A DNA stretch of 64,000 nt from Mixophyes australis. Lineage: Eukaryota; Chordata; Amphibia; Anura; Limnodynastidae. The position numbers and the translations under genes were made by a program. The notes beneath the pieces were generated by a model that saw nothing but the letters and a program-made list of their open reading frames with translations, did no database searches and was not told the origin of the DNA. Below, piece by piece: positions 13,101 to 25,966 of this stretch (position 1 is the first letter of the stretch; each line of letters begins with the position of its first letter). The stretch spans positions 164,588,869-164,652,868 of the forward strand of contig JAVHZZ010000004.1 in the NCBI GenBank assembly GCA_036250195.1, given 5' to 3'.

Positions 13101-14596
13101 TCCTTGGCGTCTTCCTCTCAGGTAAGATCTTCCAAGCCAGGGTCCGTTTTTCCATCAGGACCTAATACGGCTACCTTTGATGGCTTGGCCGTTGAGTCCT
13201 TGATTCTTAGATAGAGGGTCTGTTGGAAAGGGTTATCCAGGTGATCATTAAAGCTTAAAAATCCACATCTTCTAGTTATTAGCATTGTATATGGAAAGCA
13301 GAAATTGGTTGGTCTGAGACGAAATGAGTAGCGACTAAGTCCTTCCGGTTGCCTAGGGTGCTATAATTCCTGCAGGAAGGTTTGGACAAAGGTTCAGGTT
13401 TCAGCTCTGTCTATTTATTTCCAAAGGAGGCTGGCCCTGATGCCAGATGTTCAGACATTTCTCCAGGGGGTTCTTCATGTTCAACCACCTTTTGTTTCTC
13501 TGGTGGCTCCATGGGACCTCAACTTGGTGTTAACGACTTTACAGAAGTCGCCGTTCGAACCACTGGATTCCATATCTTGAAACTTCTTACATGAAACGTT
13601 TCGTTCTTATTGGCTATTTTCTCAGCCAGGCGTCTGTTTTTCCATTCTCCTTTTCTAATTTTCAATAACGACAGGGCTGTTTTGCGTACCAGGCTATCTT
13701 TTCAGCCAAAAGTGGCTTTGAGATTTCATATTAATCAGGATATTGTTATTCCTGCATTGTTTCAGGATTCTCCATCCAGTAGTCAGAGTTTGGTTATACC
13801 TCTGGATGTGGTTAGAGCTTTGTGGATCTATGTGCACCGTACAGCTTTCGTTAGGAAGACTGATGCCCTCATAGTTTTGTATGATGCTCATAACTGTGGC
13901 TGGCCAGCTACTAGACAAACAATAGCTAGATGGATTATGGCAACTATTCATCAGGCTTATCTGTCGGGAAGGTTTTCCGGTTCCTGTTAGGGCCTCTTGG
14001 GCGGCGCGGCATTGGGCCTCAGTTGAGCAGTTGTGTAGAGCGGCTACCTGGTCTTCTGTTCATATGTTTACCAGAATTTACTGCTTTCACATCTTTGCAT
14101 CCAAAGACGCAGGTTTTGCAGGAAAAGTGTTGCGTGTAGCTCAGTTTGAGCGTACACACCCCTAGGGGCAGCTTTGGAATGTCCCCAACGTGAGCAGTGT
14201 CCCCCAACTGTATGTGCAAGAGAAAACAAGATTTTTGTACTTACCGTAAAATATCTCTCTTAACACAGTTGGGGGGCACTGCGCTCCCACCCAGATGTTA
14301 TTCTGACAGTTCAGTTGAGTGTTCTGTTGGTTGTGTTTCGCCCTCTCTTGCGGCTTTGTTAGTTAAATAAACTGAGAGTTTCGTGCTGGAGAGGGAATAG
14401 AGGGGAGGGGAGCAGGCTAGACAAATTTTTAGTGCCATTACTCCCACAGCGCCCTCTATACCCCAAGGTGAGCAGTGTCCCCTAACCGTGTTAAGAGAAA
14501 GAGATTTTAGTCTTGCTTATACAAAGGGGCACAAAAAGAGACTTCCTATTCAAGATCAGGTTGAACAAGTTATTTATATCTTCCATTTGCTTCTCT

Positions 14597-14637
<41 letters not shown>

Positions 14638-17600
14638 ATCTATATATCCGATGGGCATGGGCAGGGACTGATGTGAATGAGTTCTCTGCACAGCACTGCA
14701 GAATCAGTAGCGCTATGTAAAAAAATGGTGATGATGATATCTGGTTTTATGAATCCCAGGATTATATAAGGTGTTGTACTAGCTGCCTGACACTAGATGC
14801 TGCTACTCAGCTTATTACTTACTAGTAACCCAAGTCATTTTCCATCTCAGAATGCCCTAATTGTATCCCATTTAACATATGGGTGGCAAAATTATTACCA
14901 CATCGAAAATGTATTTTTACACGTTTCTACACTGAACCTCATCTCATCATTTGGTCCAAATCCTTATGTGGTGAATGTATGTCCTCTTTATTAATTTACA
15001 AAGCCTATTGTCATCTGCAAATATGCTTCTATGGTGGAAGCTACACTTTTAATTGCAACATAAACTTGACAATGCTCACATACACATACATGACAAATCA
15101 TACATAACAGATATTGGAAATCTGGTGAACATAAGAAGTCTCAATACATATTTTTAGAGTACATCGACATCTTACTCTAAATTAGTTAAAGTATGCTACA
15201 AGTAGACAGCAAGCAATAGCAAAATATATGATGGAAAAGTACAGCAAGAAATGAAAATTAACATGATTTGGTTTTAGTTTCATGTAAATATTCCTCCCCT
15301 ATGGATATGTTATACAGATTGAAGCAGCACCTTGGAGACCTTGATCAGACAGGAAACTATCAGCAGCAGCTTTTGGGCTACACGGCAGAATACTTTCTAT
15401 AGAACGTCTATAGATCCAAAAAGATGTGGAGGAGGATGTTATAGACAAATTACTTATAATTTTAGTTCCAGGACAAATTCAAATTGCATTTTTCCATTCT
15501 GTATATTTCACACCAGATATATTGTTTAGTATGGGGTATTTAAATACTAAACGTTACCGACAAAGGCTCAGGAAAGGTGGTACATATTTGCATATGTTTA
15601 GTTTTGAAGCATTTTTTGTTTTATGCTAAAAAAAAAACATACTACTAATTGCAATCAATCTAAGCTTAAAACTAGGAGAGTGTGAATGAAAATGATTAAA
15701 TACTAGGGGCTGTGCAGATAAGATGTCTGGACCACAGGTAGACAATATACAAGCTTTATATATCTGTATAGTGTGTCTGGGATATTGAAAGGCAATCACT
15801 GATACAGGCAGATAAATGTTTTTATGGTCGATGGGCAATAGTATCAGTATTGGTAGGTGTTTGTATTTCTTTGAAAGGATATAGCTATGAGTACCTGTCA
15901 TTCCCCTCCTCCCTCAGCTTTTTATATTTATATTTCTTCCCTCCCTTACACAAGTTGTAAGTTCTTTTTTTCCAAAATGTATTGGTTTTTTTCTTCAAAA
16001 GCAATAAAGTCACTTTAAAAAAAACAAAACTACTTCCCTGTAGGTAGTCATACGTTTAAAATCCAGGTTATGTGTGTCCATTAATCACTCAAGATCTCAG
16101 AAAGAACAAGTAAAAACAGATTCCTAACTCAGTGCACCTAGTGCCTCAGGGGCAACATTTAAATAGTTATTGGCAAAACTTACTTCTTTCACATAGTTTT
16201 CCGCCAAATCAATGTGACGATCATCTGACTTTATGTTTGCACGTGAGATGTCCTCGTCATTTGCTGCAGGATGCTGCTGCAGTTTCATGTTATTCCTGAC
16301 CCTCATCTTTAAGGATTGCTCATTGCAATATAAAGAGTCATGGCTGACATTTATGTCAGTGTGCTGGACCTCTGGGGACAGGGAATCAGTTTCCAGAGAA
16401 CTCTGACCATTTTGTAGATCATTTTGCTGCAAGTCCGAATCACTGGAAAGCTCAGTCTGAGCAAGGGGTGCAGAGATTTCATCAGAAGCGAGTGTTTGAA
16501 TAATAATGCCAGGTGTATGACAGTGGACTGTGACATTGTCACTTGTGTTGAGGAGGTGCTCAGGCTGTGAACAGATGCAGGAAAAGAAAGGTGATAATCT
16601 AGAGTGCACAATTCAGCCCTGTATGCTAGCAGAAACACTGAATGGGAAAGCTAGCTAAATTATTACAATTGTTTATATACATAGAGCCATAATGTAAATG
16701 GTAAATTCAAGTCCATTGAATTTATTGAATTTGAAAATATCCAGCTACATATTTGCACATGACTATTAATTGAATGTTTTCAAACAACAGGTCTCTTCTG
16801 TCTTTTTCTAGAGAATTGAGCAACTAAAAAAAAAATATAAACAAAAATACTATAAAGATAACTACCCAGTATTATACAGTTAGAAAAAAAAATAGCAAGT
16901 TGTATTATATCAAGGTGTACAACAATATAAACACTGGGTTTATTAACTACAAACCGTCACACACACTTGCACTTGCCACCTAAGATACCCAATATCGCTA
17001 ATGGTCCAATGGGATACATACTCTCAAATATGTCAATAGATTTAATAATTTTACCCTTGTTACTTTTCATTTAGATTTATTTTCCTCTGTTGGGTTTATT
17101 GATTTATTAGTAGCTCTTCGTTTTCTGTCTGCATCATTATATGACATTGGTCTGCATCATTATATGACATTGTTAATATGATTGTGTATCCTATTTTCTT
17201 ATTATTTAACACTGCATTACCACATAAAGTGATACAAATTTTCATTCACCACTTTAAAATGACTGCAGAAAAAGAGGATTTATATACTTACGTTAAATCC
17301 GTTTCTCTGATTCCGTCTGGGGGACACTGCTTACCATGGGGTTGTGGAGGGGAGCACGGGAGTTGGCACCTAGCTAGTTAATCTTTAGCACTGCTGACAG
17401 ACCCCTCCAATCTACAATACCCCCGCCTCTTCCTCCTCAGTTAATTAAAAAGCCCCAAGGAGATAGGTCAATCAACCAAGAGCATACAGAGGAAAGGCAG
17501 AAGGGAGGGATCGCAGTGTCCCCCAGACGGAATCAGAGAAACGAATTTAACGTAAGTATATAAATCCTCTTTTCTCTTTCATCCAGTCTGGGGGACACTG

Positions 17601-20600
17601 CTTACCATGGGGACGTTCTAAAGCAGCCCCCTAAGGGTGGGACAAACAGGGAATCTGTTCGTCTAATTTGAGATGTTATTTTGACATAAATACGGAGAGC
17701 CCTAACCACATCTAACTTTTCCATAGACTGCAGATCAGACTGAGAAGTAGATGAAAAAAATGTAACTGCAATTTCCTGGTTCAAATGGAGGGAAGACACC
17801 ACTTTTGGAACAAAAGAGGGAAGCGTTCTCAAAACCGCTCTGTCCTCATGAAAAACCAAATATGGTTCCCGGCAAGACAGAGCTCCCAATTCCGACACCC
17901 TACGTGCCGAAGCAATTGCCAAAAGAAAAACAACCTTCCAGGTCAAACACCTAAAATCTGCCTCAGGTAAAGGCTCAAAGGGAGGCCCTTTAAGCATGTC
18001 CAGTACCAGGTTAAGATCCCATGGTGCTGTAGGCTGAACATAGGGAGGTTGAATATGTAATACACCCTGAAGAAAAGTCTTGATATCTGGCAAATCCGCT
18101 AATTTTAGGTGAAAAAAGACTGAAAGTGCAGATACCTGAACTTTTAGGGAACCTAAACGAAGCCCTGCTTCCAGCCCATCCTGAAGAAAAGCCAATAAGC
18201 TAGGGACACGAAAGGAAGACGTGTGACATGTCCTATTTTCGCACCATCTGATATAAGCTTGCCAAATCCGGTAGTAGATGCGAGCTGAAACTGGCTTTCG
18301 AGCTCGCATCATAGTGTTCACTACACTGGAGGAAAAACCCCTAGCCCTCCAGAGGCTGGCTTCAACAGCCATGCCGTTAAACTGAGTTGAGGTAAATTCT
18401 GGTGATGGAAGGGACCTTGAAGAAGAAAGTCGTCTCGTGACGGAAGACGAAATCCTTGTCCTACCGCCATTGAGATTATATCCGCGTACCATACTCGGCG
18501 TGGCCATGAGGGAGCTACTAGAATTACCGGCAGACCGCCTTGCCTCACTCGTCTGAGCATGCGAGGAAGCATGGGAATCGGAGGAAACAGGTATCCCAAC
18601 CTGAATTTCCATGACATCGTCATTACGTCCACCGCTACCGCTAAGGGGTCTCTTGCCCTTGCGCAAAACCTGGGAACTTTTTTATTGTGTCTGGAGGCCA
18701 TGAGATCTATATCCGGAAGACCCCACCTCTGAACTAGAGACTGAAATACTTCCGGATGGAGTGACCACTCCCCCGGCATCATTTGATTTTGATTCAGGTA
18801 GTCGGCCTCCCAATTCTTTATTCCCGGAATGAATACTGTCGAGATTGCTGGAACATACTGTTCTGCCCAAGCAAAAATCTGAGATGCAATTTTCATTGCG
18901 GCTGCACTCCTGTTTCCTCCCTGCCTGTTGACATATGCCACAGCCGTGGCATTGTCGGACTGAACTCTGACAGGGTGGCCCTGAAGGAGGGTCTGGGCCC
19001 CCCGAAGGGCTAAAAGAATTGCCTTCAACTCCAACACGTTTATTGATCAGGCTGATTCCTGAACCGACCAAAGTCCCTGGAGCCGGAGGTGCAGGATTAC
19101 CGCCCCCCAACCTCTCAGGCTGACATCTGTCGTGGCTATGATCCATAACCATGGAGCGAAGGACCTGCCCACCGACACGTAATCCTGATTCAGCCACCAC
19201 TGGAGCGATTCTCTCACACCCGGAGACAGCGAGATCCTCTGGAGATCCAAGCGTATGTGGGATCCTGACCATTTCTGTAACAGATCCCAATGGAAGCATC
19301 GGGAATGAGCCCGACCGAAGGGGAACGTTTCGAAGGAGGCCACCATCTTCCCAAGCAGCCGCATGCACAAATGAATTGAGGGCTTGGGAGAGGACAAGAC
19401 CTGAGTTGTTGTAGCCCAGATTGAACTGATCTTCTCCGTAGGCAGGAACACCTTCTGCCGACTGGTATCCATGATAAGCCCCAGGAAGACCATGCATTGA
19501 CACGGGACCATCTGGGATTTCTTTAAGTTTATCAGCCACCCATGGCTCTCGAGGATTGCTATGGTGAGTGATAAGTGTTGACGTAAGCAAATCTCTGAGG
19601 AGGATTTGATGAGTAGATCGTCTAAATAAGGGACCACCTGAACTCCCTGTAGGTGAAGACACGCTGCCATCACCGACATGATCTTCGTGAAGACCCTTGG
19701 AGCTGTGGAGAGGCCGAAATGAAGAGCCCGGAACTGATAGTGGGAGTTCCCTACTGTGAACCTCAGGAGGGACTGATGATTGCTCCAAATAGGAATGTGG
19801 AGGTATGCATCTTTTATGTCTATGGATGCTATAAACTGATCCTTCTCTAGGCCGTTTATCACCGACCTTAGGGACTCCATTCGAAATTTGTCAACTCGTA
19901 AGTGCATATTGAGGTTCTTTAGGTTTAGAATGGGTCGAAATGACCCGTCCGACTTCTTGACCAGAAAAAGATTTGAATAAAAACCTTTTCTTTTCTGGTT
20001 GTCTGGGACCCTGCAGATGACTTTTTGCGAAAGAAAAGAGGCGACACAGGCCTGCATTGCCTGTCTTCTTTGGGGATCTCGGGGTAGCGAGGTTACAAAG
20101 AAACGCTGCGGTATTGGTCCCATCAGATCTATCATGTACCCTCTTGAAATAATGCCCCGAATCCAAGGGTCTTGAGATGACGCTGCCCACTGTTCCTGAA
20201 AAAGAGACAGACGTCCCCCCACCAGCGCCACCTCTTGGGGAATAGAGTGGCAGTCAGGACGCAGGCTTCTCCCGAGTCTTGGAGGCCTGGCACCTAGCTG
20301 CAAACGAGGACCTGCCTCTGACAGACGAGCCTCGGGAATTCGGTTGTCTACCTTTAAACGACTGCCCTCTGGGCAAGGATGTACCCCTAAAGGACTGACG
20401 AAAGGAACTAAATCGTGGAGTCCGGCTTCTACCGGAGAAAACCGGCAAAGAGGTGCTCTTGCCCCCAGTTGCCTGGGAAATCATGTTATCTAATTCCGGG
20501 CCAAACAGACCTGCTGCCGAAAAAGGAATGGATTCCATAATTTCTTTGACTCAGAATCCCCTTCCCAGGATTTCAGCCATGATGTTCTTCTAGCTGAAAC

Positions 20601-23326
20601 AGACGCAGCCTGAATAGAGGAGGACACAGAAGCTGAGCTCTGAGCCGCCTCATAAATATACCCCGACGCCTCCTTTAAATGTAACGCTAGGGTAATCAAT
20701 TCTGGGTTCTGTAAGGTCTGTGCCAGTTGCTCTGCCCTTGCTTCCATGGCTTTGGCAACCCAAGCTGAAGCAAACGTGGGTCTAAAGGAAGAACCCGCTG
20801 CTACAAATATAGATTTTAACTGGGATTCCACTCTGCGGTCAGTGGTATCTTGCAGAGTTGCTGATCCAGGGGCAGGAAGGAGAGTGTGACGGGCCAAATG
20901 GGCTACAGGAGTATCTACTTTCGGAATTTCCACCCAGCGAGCCACGTCCTCTTCCTGTAACGGATACAGGGAAGAGAACCTCTTTGGAACAGAAAACTTT
21001 TTATCAGGCTGTTTCCAGGCTCCCTCAGCAATATCTCTGAGTTCTGTAGAAGGGGGAAAACTAATAACCTTCCTTTTGGCCTTTTTAAAGAGACTTCTGT
21101 CTCTAGGACTAGGATCCTCCATTTCTGGGAGGTCCAACGCTTGCCTCACCGCTAAAACCAAATCGTCATTAAATTGATATTTAGTGACTTCTTCCTGTTC
21201 CGAGGATGGAACCTGGTCAGAATCCAAATTTGATTCTGTTTCCTCTTCTGAAAGTCCCTCTGAATCAGAAAGGACCATGAGAGGATTAGCGGATCTGAGC
21301 CGCTTTCTTTTAGTTGGGGGCAAGTTTGGGGATTCAAGTAACTGGTTAAGTTTATCCAAACCCTTAATAAATGCTGAGGACCATGCCGATTCTGTGGGTA
21401 CAGGCGGATGGTCCGTAAGCAAAGAGGAAGGTCCTGCTATAGCCGTTTCAGTAGAAACCGTGGCAGCAGGGAGCCCCACAGGAGTAATAGCATTATTAGT
21501 CACAGACGCTGCCACACTAGTCCATAATTGATTAGATTGGGAGACCATCTGTGCCAAAGAGGAAACCGACTGTGTCAGGGAAGCTACCCAAGCCGGTTCC
21601 TCTGTCAGTGGGGCTGGAAGGAGCTGGGTTTGCGCAGAGAGGACCTCTCCTTCACAGGCAGAGCAGAGCGCCAACTTTCTGCCCATTAGGTAATTTAACT
21701 TTACATCTAGAACATGTAAAATATTTTGCCATAGGGCCTTTTCCCTTTTCTGTCATTTTAAAAGGAAAAGCACACCAAACACACTTAGATAAGAGATATT
21801 TTGAGAGATATTTTGAGAGAGACAGAGTAGACAACAAGTAACAGACTATTGTGTAATAAAAGCTGTACTTGTATGTGTGTAACAATGAAAAAATATATGT
21901 GCAAGTAAGAAGATTTTTACAATCCTACTAGCCTCCCTCCTGTAACCACATAAACAGTCAGTAAATGGTTAAAGAAAGGGTTTTGGTACTTAGCCAAAAG
22001 AGCCACTCAGGGGAGAAGTCCAACTGCAGTGTACTGGTGTCTGCTCCCTTGGAGATAAGTTCCTTCCCGGGCTTCTGTTTGGCACCAGAGTCCGGACTGT
22101 ACCATCTGTGCTGAGATGAGGGGAGCTCCTGTGATAGTTCCCCCCTCTGCAGCTTTCTGTCTCTCCTTTTTTTTTTTAAAAAAGGAACTTTATCGATGTA
22201 TTTGGCAGAGTTATGGAGGCCTCTTAGAGGTCTCCTGCAGCGTTAGTACCCCGATGCCCCCTCCTATTCACCTGAGGGGAAATCTTGGCATGGCCCCGTT
22301 TTCTCTCCTCCTTCTTTCTGTACCTCCACGGTCCTTGAAACAAATCATGGCCGCCGGCGAGGTGATGCGATAGGCGGCGCTCTATGCCTAATGGCAGCGC
22401 CGGTTATCGTGGAGCCTCCAAGAGTGACAGCGGTCCGGTGAGATCGCTTGTCACTCTATCCTGTGACCGTTAATGCTCTGCCATTGAGAGCAGTCTGCTC
22501 TCTCTGACAAAGTCCTGTCACCGCTGCCCAACTTCTGTGAGTGTGTTCTCTATATGTAGAACACACTGCCAGCTCTGCCCTAAACTAACTGAACTGTAAA
22601 AAAGAAAGAAAAAAGTAAAGTTTTATATAAAAATAAATTAAATAAATGACTAGCTATTTCTAATAAGCCCAACTCCTTTGGGCACCTAGAAAAAACTGAG
22701 GAGGAAGAGGCGGGGGGATTGTAGAGGGGAGGGGTCTGTCAGCAGTGCTAAAGATTAACTAGCTAGGTGCCAACTCCTGTGCTCCCCTCCAACACCCCAT
22801 GGTAAGCTGTGTCCCCCAAACTGGATGAAAGAGAAACATGTGTGAGCAGGAGGACCTGCAATGCATGTGTTTCCATCTTCTGATTGATCCACCAGCATTG
22901 CACAGCTCTGGATTCCGGCCTGAGCTACAGGACAAGCAGAGCCCTGACATACATAGCTGCATGTAGCAGCCTGTGAGGGGGAGCTAAGTGTGGTAATGGA
23001 GCTTGAAGCATAGCATATTTTCATAGCAAGATCATTTGTGTAACAGAGTTTGCGTTTATTTTCTATATTAACATAATAAAACATACGGTACTATTTTTTT
23101 GACGACCAGTTGTGGTTATATTTGACTTAGCTCAGAGCTCACTTGTATAATTATCAATATATGATTTTGGTGTGTATCTATACCTTGCTTACCGTACCTA
23201 CAGACCTTTCATGCCTTTTACATCTCATTTATGTAGCTGTACCTTCTGAATGTTATAGTGATCACTATGTGTTTTATATACATTTTATAAGATTATTAAA
23301 TAAATAATTATTTTTTGTAAGTTCTA

Positions 23327-23368
<42 letters not shown>

Positions 23369-25934
23369 TTATCTATAATTACTCACGGGTCTTCTTGAAT
23401 GACAGATTTAAATATACTGAAATTCACTGGCAATGTATTAGATATTAATTTATTCCTTTTTCAGCGCTGTTAATTTATTCTGTATTGTTCTTCATTAAGA
23501 GTGTGCAAGTTACCCTACCATGCAATTCTGTACCTACCGTTCCTGCACCTGATTTGTCTAGTGCCACTAATAAGGTTTATTTCCCCAGTTATTATACTTG
23601 CAGTCAGCATGGATGCTACTTACAGATAAGGCATGCACAATAATCTGCTCTGGTGATGCTGGGGAGGTGTTTGATGTCAGGGTCACACCAGGACTTGAGG
23701 TTAGCGTTAATGGAAGACTTTGGCTGGAACCTGTCTGCAGGATGAAGGTGCCTGTGGTGCCACTTGGTTGTAAGTAGAATGACTTTGACAAAGACATAAA
23801 GAAAGGTGTTCATTGCAAAATAACACTCAAATCAATTATGTTTATATGCAACATTAGTATTACAAGACATGTAAGTAGGTAGATATGTATGTAAGCCATA
23901 CACTTACTGGTAGGATCTCAAATGTTTGTAGTGTTCCACCTGATAGTGTTTCTGGTTCAGTACTGGGAGAGGAAGAGTCTGATGAGGCTGTAATAAATAG
24001 AAAATATTACCACCAGTAAACACCACAGAGAAATGAATATTACATAAACCAGCCAAATGAGCAGCTCATAATAATTACTAAATTGTCACTTTGAGTAAGT
24101 TGCAAAAAACATGTTAAAACTACAGTTTTGTTCACAATTTTGCTAAATATGTGTAAAATACTAGAAAATGCTGATAGAGACACATTGTGGGTGAAGAGTA
24201 GTGATGCGGCCTGCATTTGGTATATGTTAAACACACGACTGTAATAAGTATTCATTGTTCTAGACAAATACTCATTAAATGTTCTATCTCAGCTCAAAAT
24301 GGTAATTGGGAGCATGTGCTAAGAATGTATTTTCTTGTGTGTGTAGGAAACCACACATTCTCTCAAAAATATAAGCATATCAGCATGGGTGATAAACTGG
24401 CCTGCCATGGAGTATTTTGAGCTCTCAGAATTTCTGCCACCTGACTCCCATTCTGCCTTTTCTGATCCATTTTAAAATGGCTTTTTTAACAAAAGGCATA
24501 TCCTTTTCAGGGTCCTGTAGGAATCAGAAAAAGTTGCTCCGTTTTTCTAAATTCTTCTGTCCAGAATAAATATATGGAAATCACCAAGTTGTGGAAAAAA
24601 TGATGGCAGTACAACATGCTGATTAACATGGAATGTAGAAAATGCTTTTGTCAGAAATGTTGGATTGGTTCGGAGTACCACTTTGTCTGCACAGATGTTC
24701 CGAAAGGGTTCATTAATCCACAGTGCATATAATTATCCAACTGTGCAAGCAGAATAACCGCTACGAGAACACCACCTTAAGTGTCATTCATGACATTCAG
24801 CTCTACATCTCTTCTCCTGATCTTTCCTCCTCCCTCCTCTCTCGTGTGACTGACTGCCTTTCAGCTATCTCTTCCTGGATGTCCTCACGCTTTCTTAAAA
24901 TTAACATCTCAAAAACTGAACTTATTGTCTTTCCTCCGCCCAGACTCCAATCCCACCACGACCTCTCTATCGTTGTCAATAACTCCACTATCTCCTCTGT
25001 CACCCAACTCCGCTGCCTGGGTGTCACTCTTGACTCCTCTCTCTCTTTTGCCCCCCACATTCAATCCCTCGCCCAAGCCTGTCGCTTTCAACTCCGTAAC
25101 ATTGCCCGCATCCGTCCCTTTCTCTCTCAGGACGCCACCAAAACCATCATCCATGCTCTCATCATCTCCCGCCTCGATTACTGCAACCTTCTCCTTACTG
25201 GCCTCCCCCACTCCCACCTCGCCCCCCTCCGCTCTATACTCAATGCGGCTGCAAGACTCATCTTCCTCTCACGCCGCTCCTCCTCCGCCTCTCCACTCTG
25301 TCTCGCCTTACACTGGCTCCCCTTCCCCTACAGAATCCTTTTTAAACTCCTTACCACCACTTACAAGGCTCTCTCCCAGTCTACTGCCCCTTATAACTCT
25401 AACCTACTCTCCATTTACACTCCTGTCCGCTCCCTGCGCTCAGCCAATGATTGCCACCTCTCCTCCACACTGATCACCTCTTCCCACTCTCGAATCCAAG
25501 ACTTCTCCCGTGCTGCCCCCCTTCACTGGAACGACCTCCCTCGCTCCATCCGTCTCTCTCCCAATCTGTGCTCCTTCAAACGGGCACTTAAAACTCACCT
25601 GTTCCTCAAGGCCTACCAACCATCCATTTAACCTCTCATCTCTTCTGTTCATCCTCCCTTGACCCCTCATCTCTCTCCCCTTTGATTCACTGGCTCCCTT
25701 TTGTGCCTGACTTTGTTTACCCTCCCTTAGGATGTAAGCTCGAATGAGCAGGGCCCTCTTCCCTCCAGTCTCCATACCTGTTCTTCTGCTCCGTCTCTAC
25801 TATATCTGCCCTCCCGGAGTTTCTGAAGTACTGGTACTGTGTGTTTATTGTTCTGTACTGTTCTACCCTGTATAGTCTACTGTTTGTACTATGTGCGGCG
25901 CTGCGGAAACCTTGTGGCGCCCTACAAATAAACG

Positions 25935-25966
<32 letters not shown>

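Larger units (their letters stand above)
10416..14505 (+). mobile_element. DIRS-type tyrosine-recombinase retrotransposon D1, degraded
   Basis: The termini are inverted: ACAGTTGGGGGACACTGCTC near 10434 at the left and GAGCAGTGTCCCCTAACCGT near 14470 at the right. An internal complementary region at about 14180-14280 contains reverse complements of both ends back to back, the hallmark of DIRS1-type elements. Between them lie remnants of gag, RT/RNase H and tyrosine recombinase on the + strand, all with stops and frameshifts. It sits in the DMTF1 intron between exons 16184-16564 and 9862-10003, antisense to the gene. It is a different subfamily from D2/D3 but shares the GGGGGACACTGCT core in its ends. 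Confidence 0.85.
17269..22836 (-). mobile_element. DIRS-type retrotransposon D2 (5.6 kb, recombinase truncated)
   Basis: Inverted terminal repeats of about 115 bp: the left end (GGATTTATATACTTACGTTA ... TCTGGGGGACACTGCTTACC) is mirrored by the right end (GGTAAGCTGTGTCCCCCAAA...). An internal complementary region at 17510-17615 holds the complement of the left end (GACGGAATCAGAGAAACG) directly followed by that of the right end (CTCTTTCATCCAGTCTGGGG). The minus-strand order is gag, RT/RNase H, tyrosine recombinase. No target duplication was seen, as expected for recombinase-mediated insertion. It lies in a DMTF1 intron in the gene's own orientation. It is nonautonomous: gag has a frameshift, RT/RH a stop, and the recombinase has lost its catalytic end. 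Confidence 0.92.

Noticed and set aside
15332..15629. Possible transposase remnant
   Set aside because: No catalytic motif or terminal repeats could be identified.
18682..19788. 368-residue open frame overlapping D2 RT/RNase H
   Set aside because: No conserved motifs; the RT and RNase H motifs are in the other phase.
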